Below are positions 9,001 to 15,791 of a DNA stretch of 64,000 nucleotides, piece after piece. This DNA is from Nocardia sp. MH4. GTDB lineage: Bacteria > Actinomycetota > Actinomycetes > Mycobacteriales > Mycobacteriaceae. The position numbers and the translations under genes were made by a program. The notes beneath the pieces were generated by a model. That model searched no databases, had not been told where the DNA came from, and was given only the letters and a program-made list of their open reading frames with translations. The stretch lies in assembly GCF_019266065.1 (NCBI RefSeq), contig NZ_LPNR01000118.1:43614-107613 (forward strand), read 5' to 3'. Within the stretch, counting starts at the first letter, position 1. Every line of letters starts with the position of its first letter.

Positions 9001-11380
9001 GCTGCGCACCGTATACCCCGTCGCCGCCGACGGTGACCCGTACCAGGATGTGCGCGCCGACGCCCGGGTGCCGGTGCGGGTGTCGGCGATCGAGCCGGAC
9101 GGTATCCGGGCGGCGGTGGCGGGTGAGATCGCCCGGGGCTTCGACCTCACCACCGAAGTGCCGGTGCGGGTTGGCCTGTTCCGGATCGCCGCGCAGCGGT
9201 CGGTCCTGGCGGTCACCATGCACCACATCGCTTCCGACGGCTGGTCGCTGGCACCGCTGACCCGCGACGTCGCGATCGCCTACGCGGCGCGCCGCGCGGG
9301 CACCGCCCCGGCGTGGGCGCCGCTGCCGCTGCAGTACCCCGACTACGCGCTGTGGCAGCACGAAGTGCTCGGCGACGCGGACGATCCCGGCAGCGTGGCG
9401 TATCAGCAGCTGGCGTACTGGCGCGACCGCCTCGCGGGACTGCCCGAGGTCTCGGCGCTGCCCAGCGACCATCCGCGCCCGGCGATCCTCACCCACCGGG
9501 CGGGACTGGTCGAATTCGAGATCGACGCGACCGTCCAGATCCGGCTGCGCGAACTGGCCCGCTGGCACGGCGTCAGCGTGTTCATGGTGGCGCACGCGGC
9601 GCTGGCGGTCCTGCTGGCGCGGCTGTCCGGGACCGAGGAGGTGGCGATCGGTTCGGTCATCGCGGGCCGTGGCGCCGGTGAACTCGACGATCTCATCGGC
9701 ATGTTCGTCAACACCCTGGTCCTGCGCAGCCGGGTGCGGTCCGCGGACACCTTCGAGGCGCTGCTCGCCGCGACCAAGGACGGCGACCTGGACGCCTTCG
9801 GCAATGCCGATGTCCCCTTCGAACAGCTCGTGGAAGTGCTGGCCCCCACCAGGTCCACCGCGCACCACCCGCTGTTCCAGGTGCTGCTGGTCTTCCAGAA
9901 CTTCGATCGGGAGTCGTTCGATCTGCCCGATCTGCACGTCCGGCCGATCGAGATGCCGCCGGTCGGCGCGAAATTCGACCTGGAGTGGATGCTGGCCGAG
10001 GAGTTCGGTCCCGACGGCGCGCCCGCGGGCATGTCGGGCACCCTGACCTTCGCCCGCGACCTGTTCGAGGAATCGACCGCGGCGACCATCGCGCATCGCT
10101 TCGTCGACGTGCTCGACGCGGTCACCGCCGATCCCGGCCTGCTGGTCGGCGCGCTCGATGTCACCGCGCCACCCGGCACCGTCGTGCACGCGCTCGCGCC
10201 CGCGCCCGCGCACCGCGTCGACCTGCCGTACCGGCCGCCGGTGACGCCGACCGAGCACGCCGTGGTCACCGCGTTCGAGACGGTGCTCGATGTCGACCGG
10301 GTCGGCCTGGACGACAACTTCTTCGAGCTGGGCGGCACCTCCATGGTCGCCATCCGGTTGGTCGCGCAGGTGCGCGAGCTGCTCGACTTCCCGATGCCGG
10401 TGCAGTGGATGTTCGGCGACCCGTCGCCGGGCGCGCTCGCCGAGCGGATCGCCGTGTCCGGGGACACCCCCGTCGATCCGGCCCTGCGGACGCTGCTGCC
10501 GCTGCGTTCCGGCGGCACCGGCCCGGCCCTGTTCTGCGTGCATCCGGCGATCGGCGTCGCCTGGTGCTACGCGGGGCTGTCCGCTCAGCTCGACCCCGGC
10601 TATCCGGTCTACGGCCTGCAATCACCCGGGATCGCGGCCGAACGACCCGACCGGCCGCTGCGCGAGCGGGTCGCGCACTACGCCGACGAGATCCAGGCGA
10701 CCCAGCCCGACGGACCGTACCGGCTGCTCGGCTACTCCGCGGGCGGCCCGATCGCCCACGCGCTCGCGGTGGAACTCCAGCGCCGGGGCGCCCAGGTCGA
10801 CGCGCTGATCATCCTGGACGGTCGGGCCGACGTCGACCCGGCCAGCGCCGCGGACATGCCGCCGATGCAGGCCCTACTCGCCGAGTTCGGCGGCCTCGAT
10901 CCGGCCCGGCTCGGCGGCGGCGACCAGGCCGAACAGGCCGCCCGACTACTACGCGCCGGCGCTGCCGCCGACGCCGTCGATCGAATCGCGCCGACAGCGT
11001 CGTCGGCCGATTCCGCGGGGTATCGGGGTACTGCCGCACCGCTGCCCGGCGCCGACAACGAGGTCGGCGCCGGCCCCGGCAACCCGGCCGCCGGACTCCT
11101 CGACACCATCAGCGCGGCAGACCTGCGCCGGCTCTACGCCGACTACCAGCAGATCGTCCGCGAAGCCGCCGGCTACGCGCCGGGCGTGTTCGACGGCGAC
11201 CTGCTGTTCTTCAGCAGCACCAGCGCCCGTCCCGGCTACGCGCCCAACGCCGACACCTGGCGCCCCTACATCAGCGGCGAGATCATCGACCATCAGACCG
11301 GGCACGAGCACAACCGGCTCACCGGCCCCGAGGCGCTCGCCGTGATCGGCCCGATCCTGGCGGGCTACCTGCGGCGCTAG
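1..11380 (+). CDS. Non-ribosomal peptide synthetase, C-terminal part (5' end outside window)
   Basis: Cytoplasmic multimodular peptide synthetase. The frame is open from base 2, so the true start lies upstream. Visible domain order by nucleotide: end of an A domain (to about 595, NGKVDRRAL), PCP (FFALGGDS, carrier Ser at 719-721), epimerization domain (about 840-2230, HHLAVDAVSW at 1257), D-L type condensation domain (2275-3560, HHLVLDG), A domain (3600-5330, YTSGSTG near 4320) with an unusual insertion, PCP (5440, GGDS), condensation (5625-6960, HHISADG), A domain (7000-8550), PCP (GGNS near 8670), condensation (8840-10170, HHIASDG), PCP (FFELGGTS near 10320), and thioesterase (10500-11378, GYSAGG). 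The first PCP carries GGDSI, as usual before an E domain. The last module has no A domain. Hand-read specificity positions are D-A-L-I-V-G-S-V-A and D-A-L-A-V-G-D-I-W, which I cannot assign. Product unknown. There is no iron box near this gene in the window, so a link to the siderophore island is not supported. Confidence 0.95.
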   Translation, partial: FTAPLAPDRPTGIGSPVPGVTLHVLDHLLRPVPAGTPGELFIAGPGLARGYAGRAGVTAQRMVADPFGAPGARMYRSGDLVRWRAVDGTFVLDYLGRTDFQVKLRGMRVEPGEIDAVLATCPGVDFAVTVVRAGASGRDMLASYVVPVHGTTELDGAALREFCLHRLPGHLVPSSVTVLTSLPLTGNGKVDRRALPEPAVAPSAPAAAGPERALCALFAEVLGVPEVGARASFFALGGDSILSIQLVSRGRAADLVFSARDVFEHPTPAELAAVVAVPGERTVLRELPGGGVGSVRRTPIVDWLLTRPGWQRFAQTMVLALPADIDRARLVRTLQAVVDRHDMLRVRVVDGDRLEVASPRTIDVSTLVDHRPRARIARADIAAATAAAVDRLDPTGGGVLAAGWLDPGGPGGRLVLAVHHLAVDAVSWRILIADLVAAWTAVEVGAPVQLPPVGTSVRTWAQALDCLADAAEWTDQLDYWRAVLDTPEPRLGERALDPARDVGARLDRIEIVIPTATVAPLVEHLPTALRCGLEEALLAALVAAVREHRGEPGPALLMLERHGRDETVVPGADLSRTVGWFTSQFPIALDLGADTEPLAWVAAVKEQSRAVPRGGFGFGLLRHLWPAGADSLRAAGSPQIGFNYLGQISGADTEIPWLPVDVADQLGGAGDGELPASTVLSIDAATLNSTEDLVVRAVWRFPAEVIARETVERIARHWVSALAAIARAVVAPGAGGLTPSDLPLVRVTGGELDRWRRRYDGIADVWPLSPLQQGLLFHTRLAAGHTDKYVVQSEFALAGPVDLERLRCAATALVHRHAALRTAFVTTANGVVQVVLDEVDVPWRVLDADPADRAALAAAELARPFDPEQPPLLRFLCLRCGPDDMRLIVTNHHLVLDGWSMPLLLGDLLALYDGTAPLDEPVPYQRYLEWLDRQDRVAARAAWSDALAGLAGPTLVTAARAPRTHGTEPADLRREVPLSADAAALARHRAAGITPNTVVQTAWAVLLAELTGHTDVVFGATVSGRPPELPGADRIVGMLVNTIPVRVGLRPDEPVGALLARVQREQGALLDRHIVGLAEIQSAAGLGPLFDTGMVFESYPMDAEALRAASAQARLRVTDFHGRDGTHYPLCLAAHDRAGLRLSLTCSDRYFDDAEATALADRLSRILTCLADPATPVAAVRGLAGAEVLRTRPQPIQLLPELLAAGVSAGQTAVIGSSVAQAIQAGGPGPVKVGASDELEPDDISGRESAGGATAEPEPEPEQVLERGLGPVQVPVPVPGLEPEQVPVQGPESGPVPGLELGARAAVVELGYAALDEQSNRLARTLIADGAGPEGAVLVAMPRSPEWLVAVWAVAKSGAAFVPVDVDHPVDRIAAVAHGSGARLGITVAAHRKTLPDTVSWLVLDDDPVATRVAARPADPVTDADRTRPLHAGHPAYLIYTSGSTGTPKGVAVTHAGLSGLVAGVAARLRPGPRDRFLLCMNPAFDASILVWLSCCHAGATLVVATSTATAGDELARVITDHRVTHLIAPPAVLTTLPTAAVAGVRAIVTGGEPCPPELVARLGTGRTMLNSYGPAESTVAVTLSAPLTPDDAGDLGTPLPGCGLAVLDSWLRPVPRGAVGELYLIGPGLARGYTGAAARTAERFVANPFGTPGERMYRTGDLVRRTSSTGLNYVGRNDSQVQLHGIRVEPGEVDAALLAAPGVALAVTVPRPGPTGDQTLASYVAPVAGAEPSPTALREFLVRRLPRHLVPATVTLLDALPVTGNGKVDLRALPEPQHTSAPYVAPVGAERLVAQAYAAVLDHPEVGADDDFFALGGDSLSATRVAARLGAELGVQVPLRLLFEAPTVHGLAARLGGAAALPAGVLGGPSTGPRPDRIPLAPAQRRMWFVNQYDPASGAYNIPVVLRLTGRLDLAALRAALLDVVERHEALRTVYPGHDGIGYQVVVAPDDLADRIEVTDIDPTRLAAAVLACVTEGFDVAAAVPLRLRLFRVGPQEHVLAVVVHHISADGSSMGPLARDVMTAYAARAAGSSPAWRAPAVQFADYTLWQRDRLGSPDDPEALSARQLAYWTDTLAGLPDRLELPADRPRPPVASLRAGTVARTVDPELRAGLERLAAARRCSLFMVLHSALAVLFARLGGTTDIALGTPVAGRGVAELDEVVGMFVNTVVLRTEVPAALPFTDLLDRVRRTDLDAFAHADVPFENLVDLLEPTRSAARHPLIQAMLIFQNLGRAEFALPGLGVEALELDQQSLRFDLSVTVGDDGAEGLAVRLGYATDLFDPSTAARFADRWLRILRAVVANPAVPVGDIGLLDARERTILPGAALPAVVAPAVLPDLLAAAVTTNPDGVAVIDGPTHLTYRDLDERSNRLARTLIRCGAGPETPVVIAVRRSAASVTAVWAVAKTGAPFVPVDPAYPADRIAQIVTDSGAHLGITTRDATAVDPWLDARTAAGRAPGSVVPGADAIPALRWLFLDDQVAGDLTVSAAPIDPAERLAPPRPAHAAYLIFTSGSTGRPKGVVVTHAGLANLVAAQRERMSITSDSRVLHVASPGFDAAVLELLLATGAGAALVVAGPTAYGGAELGELLAGERVTHIALTPSALSSVDTVDYEHLRAIVTGGEPCPPELVQRWAAPGRVHFNDYGPTEATIWATGAGPLLPGGEITIGTPIPGLAALVLDERLHPVPDGVTGELYLAGPALARGYQGRADLTAARFVADPFGGPGERMYRTGDLVRRRAGALDYRGRGDLQVKLRGLRIELGEIESALIADPAVRQAAVAVYTDPAVGELLVAYPVPEQPGTLDVDAVKAALALHLPSYMVPSAFVVLDALPRTANGKLDRRALPAPDLRSGRFRAPVTAAERAVADTFADLLGVPKVGLDDDFFALGGNSLIATRIAARLGAALDTRVPVRTVFDAPTVAELAAAIRADARPPGPRPGPRPRSDRIPLSAAQRRMWFLNRYDPDSPAQNVPIAVEVDGEIDPVVLRAAVADVAARHESLRTVYPVAADGDPYQDVRADARVPVRVSAIEPDGIRAAVAGEIARGFDLTTEVPVRVGLFRIAAQRSVLAVTMHHIASDGWSLAPLTRDVAIAYAARRAGTAPAWAPLPLQYPDYALWQHEVLGDADDPGSVAYQQLAYWRDRLAGLPEVSALPSDHPRPAILTHRAGLVEFEIDATVQIRLRELARWHGVSVFMVAHAALAVLLARLSGTEEVAIGSVIAGRGAGELDDLIGMFVNTLVLRSRVRSADTFEALLAATKDGDLDAFGNADVPFEQLVEVLAPTRSTAHHPLFQVLLVFQNFDRESFDLPDLHVRPIEMPPVGAKFDLEWMLAEEFGPDGAPAGMSGTLTFARDLFEESTAATIAHRFVDVLDAVTADPGLLVGALDVTAPPGTVVHALAPAPAHRVDLPYRPPVTPTEHAVVTAFETVLDVDRVGLDDNFFELGGTSMVAIRLVAQVRELLDFPMPVQWMFGDPSPGALAERIAVSGDTPVDPALRTLLPLRSGGTGPALFCVHPAIGVAWCYAGLSAQLDPGYPVYGLQSPGIAAERPDRPLRERVAHYADEIQATQPDGPYRLLGYSAGGPIAHALAVELQRRGAQVDALIILDGRADVDPASAADMPPMQALLAEFGGLDPARLGGGDQAEQAARLLRAGAAADAVDRIAPTASSADSAGYRGTAAPLPGADNEVGAGPGNPAAGLLDTISAADLRRLYADYQQIVREAAGYAPGVFDGDLLFFSSTSARPGYAPNADTWRPYISGEIIDHQTGHEHNRLTGPEALAVIGPILAGYLRR
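3765..3896 (+). repeat. Degenerate short tandem repeat coding a Pro/Glu/Val/Gly linker inside an NRPS A domain
   Basis: The DNA is built from imperfect 6-bp units of the type GAGCCG and GTGCCG (for example 3775-3786 and 3825-3836). It encodes runs of Glu-Pro, Pro-Val and Gly-Leu-Glu. The repeat sits within a larger non-conserved stretch (about 3650-3920, roughly 90 codons). On one side is the A-domain N-terminal strand (QTAVIG, ends near 3650). On the other is the YAALDEQSNRLAR segment (from about 3934), which in the other A domains of this protein follows directly. This is therefore an insertion in the A-domain N-terminal subdomain, not an inter-domain linker. Confidence 0.8.
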
Positions 11381-11661
11381 GCGACCAGGTCGGCGTACTC
11401 GCGGTGCTCGGCGATGTACTTCTCCACGTACCAGCAGGTGGGGATGACCTGGTAGCCGGCGGCGCGGGAATCGTCGAGGCCGAACTTCACCACGTCGGCG
11501 GCCACGCCGCGGCCCCGGTACTCCGGGAAGGTCATGGTGTGGTGGAAATCGCGGACCTTGGGGTCGTCCCGTTCGGCGTAGTCGGCGTATCCCGCGAGGA
11601 CGTCGTCGTGATAGATCTCGTAGCGGGTATCGGCGACGTTGTGCTCGAGCCTGGTGGTCAT
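11377..11661 (-). CDS. Small GNAT-like N-acetyltransferase
   Basis: Small (94 aa) protein of the short GCN5-like N-acetyltransferase group. The YEIYHDDVLAGYADY strand pair, a central HHTMTFPEYRGRGVA acetyl-CoA loop and a C-terminal PTCWYVEKYI segment match that family, which has only the core fold. The substrate is unknown. The start is put at the ATG at 11661 (MTTRLEHN); an upstream in-frame extension to 11712 is not protein-like. The gene converges with the NRPS gene and their stop codons overlap at 11377-11380. No terminator fits between them. Confidence 0.8.
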   Translation of the reverse strand: MTTRLEHNVADTRYEIYHDDVLAGYADYAERDDPKVRDFHHTMTFPEYRGRGVAADVVKFGLDDSRAAGYQVIPTCWYVEKYIAEHREYADLVA

Positions 11662-11698
11662 ACCGGATGCTAACCCGGTGCCGGGACGGGTTGTTCCG

Positions 11699-13072
11699 CT
11701 AGAGCACCGCACCGGGGTTGAGGATGCCCTCGGGGTCGAGCGCGTCCTTGATCCGGCGGGTCAGCGCCATCACCTCGGGACCCACCTGATCCGGCAGCCA
11801 CGCCTTCTTCAATCGGCCGACGCCGTGCTCGCCGGTGATGGTGCCGCCCAGCGCGATGGCGAGGTCCATGATCTCGCCGAAGGCGCGGTGCGCGCGGGCG
11901 GTGTTGTCTGGGTCGGTGGGGTCGTGCACGATCAGCGGGTGGGTGTTGCCGTCGCCCGCGTGCGCGATGACCGAGACCAGCACGTCGTTGCGTTCCCCGA
12001 TGGCGGTGATCCCGGTGATCAGATCACCCAGCCGGGGCAGCGGGACGCCGACGTCCTCGAGCAGCAGCGGTCCGATCCGCTCCACAGCGGGGATCGCGAA
12101 TCGCCTTGCGGCGGTGAAGGCTTCGCCCTCGGCGGGATCCTCGGTATCGAAAACCTCGGTCGCCCCGGCCTTCTCGCACAGCGACACCATCAACCGCGCT
12201 TCGTGCGCGGCGAATTCGCCCGGCGCGTCGGACCGGGCGACCAGCAGCGCGGCGGCGGTGCGGTCCAGCCCCATCCGCATCTCGTCCTCGACGGCGTTGA
12301 TCGCAACGGTGTCCATGAACTCGAGCATCGCCGGGCGCAGCGTCGAGGTGATGGCCAGGATCGCGTCGGTGGCGGCGGTGAGCGAGCCGAAACTCGCGAC
12401 GACGGTCGCCTGCGGCGGCTGGGCGGGCAGCAGGCGCAGGGTCAGTTCGGTGATCACCCCGAGCGTGCCCTCGCTGCCGACGAACAGCTTGGTCAGCGAC
12501 AGTCCGGCCGAGTCCTTCAGCCGCGGTCCGCCCAGCCGCACGGCGGTCCCGTCGGCCAGCACCACCTCCATGCCGAGCACGTAGTCGGTGGTGACGCCGT
12601 ACTTCACGCAGCACAGCCCGCCCGCGTTGGTCGCCGCGTTGCCGCCGATGGAGCACATCTCGAACGAGGACGGATCGGGCGGATACCACAGGCCTTCCGC
12701 CGCGACGGCCCGCTTGACCTCGGCGTTGAGCAGCCCGGGCCCGACGACGGCGGTCCGGGTGACCGCGTCGACGCTGATCGCGCGCATCAGCTCGGTGCTG
12801 AGCACGATCCCGCCGTCCACCGCGGTCGCGCCACCGGACAACCCCGACCCGGCCCCGCGCGGCACGACGGGCACCCGCCCCGCGTGCGCCCACCGCAGCG
12901 TGGCCACCACGTCGGCGGTGTCGCGCGCCCGCACCACCGCCAGCGGCGTGCCCGCGTCCGGATCGCGCGCCCAGTCCTGCCGGTACCCCGCCAGCAGATC
13001 GGGATCGAGGACCACAGCCCCCTCGGACACCGCGGAAATCAACGACTCGAGGTCAACCCTGCTCTCGTCCAC
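11699..13072 (-). CDS. FAD-linked oxidase, glycolate oxidase GlcD / D-lactate dehydrogenase family
   Basis: 457-aa flavoprotein expected to oxidise a 2-hydroxy acid such as glycolate or D-lactate. The N-terminal FAD-binding (PCMH-type) half shows PRGAGSGLSGG at residues 71-81 and the IGGNAATNAGG loop further on. The C-terminal FAD-oxidase domain ends with GEHGVGRLKK near residue 415, both hallmarks of the GlcD/D-LDH family. Length is normal. The start is a GTG at 13072. The gene lies 37 bp upstream of the GNAT gene on the same strand, so the two may be co-transcribed. Exact substrate cannot be read from sequence. Confidence 0.9.
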   Translation of the reverse strand: MDESRVDLESLISAVSEGAVVLDPDLLAGYRQDWARDPDAGTPLAVVRARDTADVVATLRWAHAGRVPVVPRGAGSGLSGGATAVDGGIVLSTELMRAISVDAVTRTAVVGPGLLNAEVKRAVAAEGLWYPPDPSSFEMCSIGGNAATNAGGLCCVKYGVTTDYVLGMEVVLADGTAVRLGGPRLKDSAGLSLTKLFVGSEGTLGVITELTLRLLPAQPPQATVVASFGSLTAATDAILAITSTLRPAMLEFMDTVAINAVEDEMRMGLDRTAAALLVARSDAPGEFAAHEARLMVSLCEKAGATEVFDTEDPAEGEAFTAARRFAIPAVERIGPLLLEDVGVPLPRLGDLITGITAIGERNDVLVSVIAHAGDGNTHPLIVHDPTDPDNTARAHRAFGEIMDLAIALGGTITGEHGVGRLKKAWLPDQVGPEVMALTRRIKDALDPEGILNPGAVL

Positions 13073-13398
13073 CTACTCAAATTAACCCGCGACGACCACC
13101 CCGCGTCGGTACTCCGGCCGGACTCGTGAGCAGCGCTGACCCGCCGTGGGAGCGAGCTGGTCACCTGACCGACGTGATGTGCGCCCGACCAAGTGAATTT
13201 GCGCATGATTGTGATCCGGCGCGCCCGGTTGGTGTATACGGCGTCCAACCCGTCACAATGCCCATAGCGGGTGTGTCCGTCGGCGATCGGCCGTCGCGCA
13301 CCCGGCGTGTTTCGCATTCCGCTCTACGGTGCGCTCGCTCGCGCATCGCACACACCGACGCGCCGCGTCGCACCGTACTCGCCGGGAGGGGCCGGAAG
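13073..13398. other. Intergenic region between divergent genes
   Basis: About 326 bp between the GTG start of the FAD oxidase and the ATG of the small orphan gene. It should hold both divergent promoters. The stretch is less GC-rich near 13195-13260 and contains TATAC at 13235, but no convincing pair of -35 and -10 hexamers. An in-frame extension of the downstream gene back to 13126 is possible, but its predicted protein is Arg-rich and lacks a ribosome binding site. I see no RNA gene here. Confidence 0.4.
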
Positions 13399-13734
13399 AT
13401 GAAGGAACCGCAGGACCGCAACGAGTTGGTCGGCGCGCTGCTCGCCGCCGAGTTTGCCGATGCCGGGATCGACCCCGATGCCATGCGCCGGGTGCGCGAC
13501 GGCGAACACGAGGAGTGGCTGTCCGCGCTGGAGGCCACCGGCATGTTCGGCATCCGCGCGCTGGCCGAGATCGCCGGTGAATGGTCCGCCGAACCGCGCC
13601 TGCTGCGGGACGCGCTGCTCGCCGAGGCCGACGAGTTCACCCGGCGCCGCTGCCTGGCCGCCTGGACCGCGCTCGGCCGCCCGGTCGTCGAGCAGCCGAC
13701 CGCGCACGCGGTGGCCGTCGCCGTCCCGCACTGA
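13399..13734 (+). CDS. Small orphan protein, predicted helical
   Basis: 111-aa soluble protein that I do not recognise. The ATG at 13399 is preceded at a good distance by GGAGGG (13385-13390), which decides the start. The sequence alternates acidic and hydrophobic residues (NELVGALLAAEFADAGI, EEWLSALEATGMFGIRALAEI) and reads as four or five amphipathic helices with no Cys, signal peptide or membrane segment. The GtrA-like gene follows 66 bp later on the same strand, so they may be co-transcribed. No function proposed. Confidence 0.65.
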   Translation: MKEPQDRNELVGALLAAEFADAGIDPDAMRRVRDGEHEEWLSALEATGMFGIRALAEIAGEWSAEPRLLRDALLAEADEFTRRRCLAAWTALGRPVVEQPTAHAVAVAVPH

Positions 13735-13800
13735 GGCGGCGCACGCGCCCGTTTGCCGACTGCTCATCTCGGCGTCATCTCGCGCTGGCAGGCTGACGGC

Positions 13801-14304
13801 GTGGAGCAGCACGCGAGTGTCACCGACTCGATCGCCGACCGGTTCACCCGCTGGTGCGAGGCCGTCGTCGCCCGCCTGCCGTTCGGGCTGGACCGGATCG
13901 TGCCCGCGACGCTGCTCGGCTTCGGCCTGATCAACAGTTTCACCTTCGGTGTCGACCTGCTGCTGCTCACGCTGCTGCACACCGGGCTCGGGGTGCCGGT
14001 ACCGGTGTCGATCACGCTGGCCTATGTCGCCGCCTTCGGCCTGGCCTTCCTGCTCAACCGCTCCTTCAACTTCCACTCGCACGCGCCGATGGGCACGCAG
14101 GCCGTGGTGTACGCGGCGGTGGTGCTGGTGAACTATCTGGCCTTCATCCTCGGGGTCGGCTCCGGTCTGGTAGCGCTGGGCATGGAGTATCACCTCGCGC
14201 GGCTGGCCGCCGGGGCCTGCGAGGCCGTCTACATGTACTCCGCGATGCGCTGGATCGTGTTCCGGCGCAAGCGATCAGCGGATCCGGTCGGCGCCGGGCG
14301 CTGA
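13801..14304 (+). CDS. GtrA-like integral membrane protein
   Basis: 167-aa protein with four hydrophobic segments (roughly residues 29-50, 58-80, 90-112 and 122-145), the layout of the GtrA family. Members are thought to move or flip polyprenyl-linked sugars during cell-surface polysaccharide or arabinogalactan synthesis. The FLLNRSFNF motif between segments 2 and 3 and the basic C-terminus (FRRKR) fit the family. The GTG at 13801 was chosen because the frame upstream to an ATG at 13753 is not family-like; the ribosome binding site is weak for either start. The 3' end overlaps the convergent S51 peptidase gene by 30 bp. Confidence 0.8.
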   Translation: MEQHASVTDSIADRFTRWCEAVVARLPFGLDRIVPATLLGFGLINSFTFGVDLLLLTLLHTGLGVPVPVSITLAYVAAFGLAFLLNRSFNFHSHAPMGTQAVVYAAVVLVNYLAFILGVGSGLVALGMEYHLARLAAGACEAVYMYSAMRWIVFRRKRSADPVGAGR

Positions 14305-14949
14305 ACCGCCGCGCAGCACCTCGGTACGGTCGCCGTCGACCAGGACGACGTCGTCGTCGGTGAGGGCCCAGTGCGGGGTGCCCTCGGCGCGATAGCGGGC
14401 CAGCAGCTTCGCGGACTCGCCGTCGGGGTCGGTGGGGGAGTCGAGATGAACCACGAGCGGCCGGTCCACCACACCCAGTCCGTCCCATCGTGATTCGACG
14501 CCGGTGGCCGGACGCACCTCGGCGGGGTCGTCCATCGTCTCCAGGCCGTGCAGGTCGGGGGCGAGCAGGCAGGCGCCCGCGCTGTAGCCCGCGTAGACCA
14601 GCGCGTCCTCGGCGAGCAGCGCGGGCAGCACGGAATCGGCTCCGCTGCGGGCGAATTGGGCCCGCAGGACGAAGGTGTTCCCGCCGCGCACCCACACCAT
14701 GGCGAACGCGCGCAGACGCCGCTCCAGTTCACCCGGCGCGCCGAGGTGGTCGCGCAGGTCGACCACTTCCGGCGCGTACCCGTGCTGCCGCAGCGGGGTC
14801 AGGTCACTGGCCACCGCCGACGACCACGCGGCAGGCCACGCGTCACAGGCGTTGGGGATCACCGCGACTCGGCCGCCCGGCGCGCCGACGAGCCCGGCGA
14901 GCCGGTCGGCGAAGGCGCCGAACCGATACGACGCCAGGAACAACCGCAT
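14275..14949 (-). CDS. Peptidase S51 (PepE-like / class I glutamine amidotransferase-like fold)
   Basis: 224-aa cytoplasmic protein. Family hallmarks are the GGNTF turn at residues 89-93 and the nucleophile elbow GYSAGA at 121-126 with Ser123 as probable catalytic serine. S51 enzymes include the Asp-dipeptidase PepE and cyanophycinase; which substrate this one cuts is unknown. Its ATG overlaps the TGA of the upstream gene in a TGATG arrangement (14947-14951), so the two are translationally coupled and probably part of one three-gene operon starting with the HIT gene at 16231. Confidence 0.85.
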   Translation of the reverse strand: MRLFLASYRFGAFADRLAGLVGAPGGRVAVIPNACDAWPAAWSSAVASDLTPLRQHGYAPEVVDLRDHLGAPGELERRLRAFAMVWVRGGNTFVLRAQFARSGADSVLPALLAEDALVYAGYSAGACLLAPDLHGLETMDDPAEVRPATGVESRWDGLGVVDRPLVVHLDSPTDPDGESAKLLARYRAEGTPHWALTDDDVVLVDGDRTEVLRGGSAPGADRIR

Positions 14950-15791
14950 CAGATGGTGAAGGCCAGGTTCTGCACGAGGCGCTCGCCGAGGGCCCTGTCA
15001 CCGGTCACGGTGACCTCGTCACGGTGCGCGTCGGCGGTGGTCCGCCCGCCGCGCAAGCGCGCGAAGAGCCCGGAATCCATGCTGATCACGGCGTTCGGTT
15101 CGGCGTCGGCGGCGTCGAGCACCGCGCCGCGGCCGTCGAGCACCCCGAGGTGGATCTGCCGGGTGACCGGGCCGGTGAGGTCGAAGGTCAGGCGCGCGCC
15201 GTCGGGCGCCTTGGCCCCCTTCACCACGGCCCGGCCCAGCCCGATGGTGAGTTCGGCGAAGGCGGTCTCGGCGCGCGCGCCGCCCTCGGACACCGGGCGG
15301 CCGATGCCGTCGGCGAGGTCGAGTTCGTGCATCCAGCAGTCGAACAGGCGCACCCGCATGAACCGCCCGTAGGGCACCTGCCCGACCGGCGACACGGTCG
15401 GTGTCTGCCAGGCCTGCTCGTCCATCGCGGCCAGGGCGGCTCGCCGGCGATCGGTGACCTCGTCGAACAGCGCGAGCAGCCGCTTGCCGGACAGCGGGCG
15501 TAGTCGGTCGATCCAGATCTCGTTGAGCACCGCGACCTCGTTGCGCACGTGCGGCAGGGTCCGCACGTCGGTCTTGGGCCGCAGCGGGTCGTGCGGGGGC
15601 GGGGTCTCGCCGAGCAACCACGACTCGGTGCCGATCACATGCGCGACCACGTCGAACAGCGTCCAGCCCGGCAGCGGCGACGGCTTGCGCCACGCCTTCT
15701 CGTCGAGGTCGGCCACCAGGATGCCGATGGCCTCCCACTGCTGGGCGAGCAGGTCGGTCAGCTGCTCGCGGTCGGGCGTGCCCTCGGTCAT
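14949..15791 (-). CDS. Mycothiol-dependent maleylpyruvate isomerase-like (DinB-fold) protein
   Basis: 280-aa protein of the actinobacterial maleylpyruvate isomerase N-terminal/DinB-like family, many members of which use mycothiol and a bound metal ion. The N-terminal four-helix bundle contains the metal-ligand histidines in WTLFDVVAHVIG (about residue 51) and in FDCWMHELDLADG (about 155). A smaller C-terminal SCP2-like domain follows. The reaction is unknown; thiol transfer or detoxification would be typical. ATGA overlap with the upstream HIT gene (15788-15791) and TGATG overlap with the S51 gene downstream indicate a tight operon. Confidence 0.85.
   Translation of the reverse strand: MTEGTPDREQLTDLLAQQWEAIGILVADLDEKAWRKPSPLPGWTLFDVVAHVIGTESWLLGETPPPHDPLRPKTDVRTLPHVRNEVAVLNEIWIDRLRPLSGKRLLALFDEVTDRRRAALAAMDEQAWQTPTVSPVGQVPYGRFMRVRLFDCWMHELDLADGIGRPVSEGGARAETAFAELTIGLGRAVVKGAKAPDGARLTFDLTGPVTRQIHLGVLDGRGAVLDAADAEPNAVISMDSGLFARLRGGRTTADAHRDEVTVTGDRALGERLVQNLAFTI

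Noticed and set aside
13039..13317. Minus-strand open frame overlapping the FAD oxidase start
   Set aside because: Arg/Ser-rich with no coding character; it overlaps the promoter region of divergent genes.
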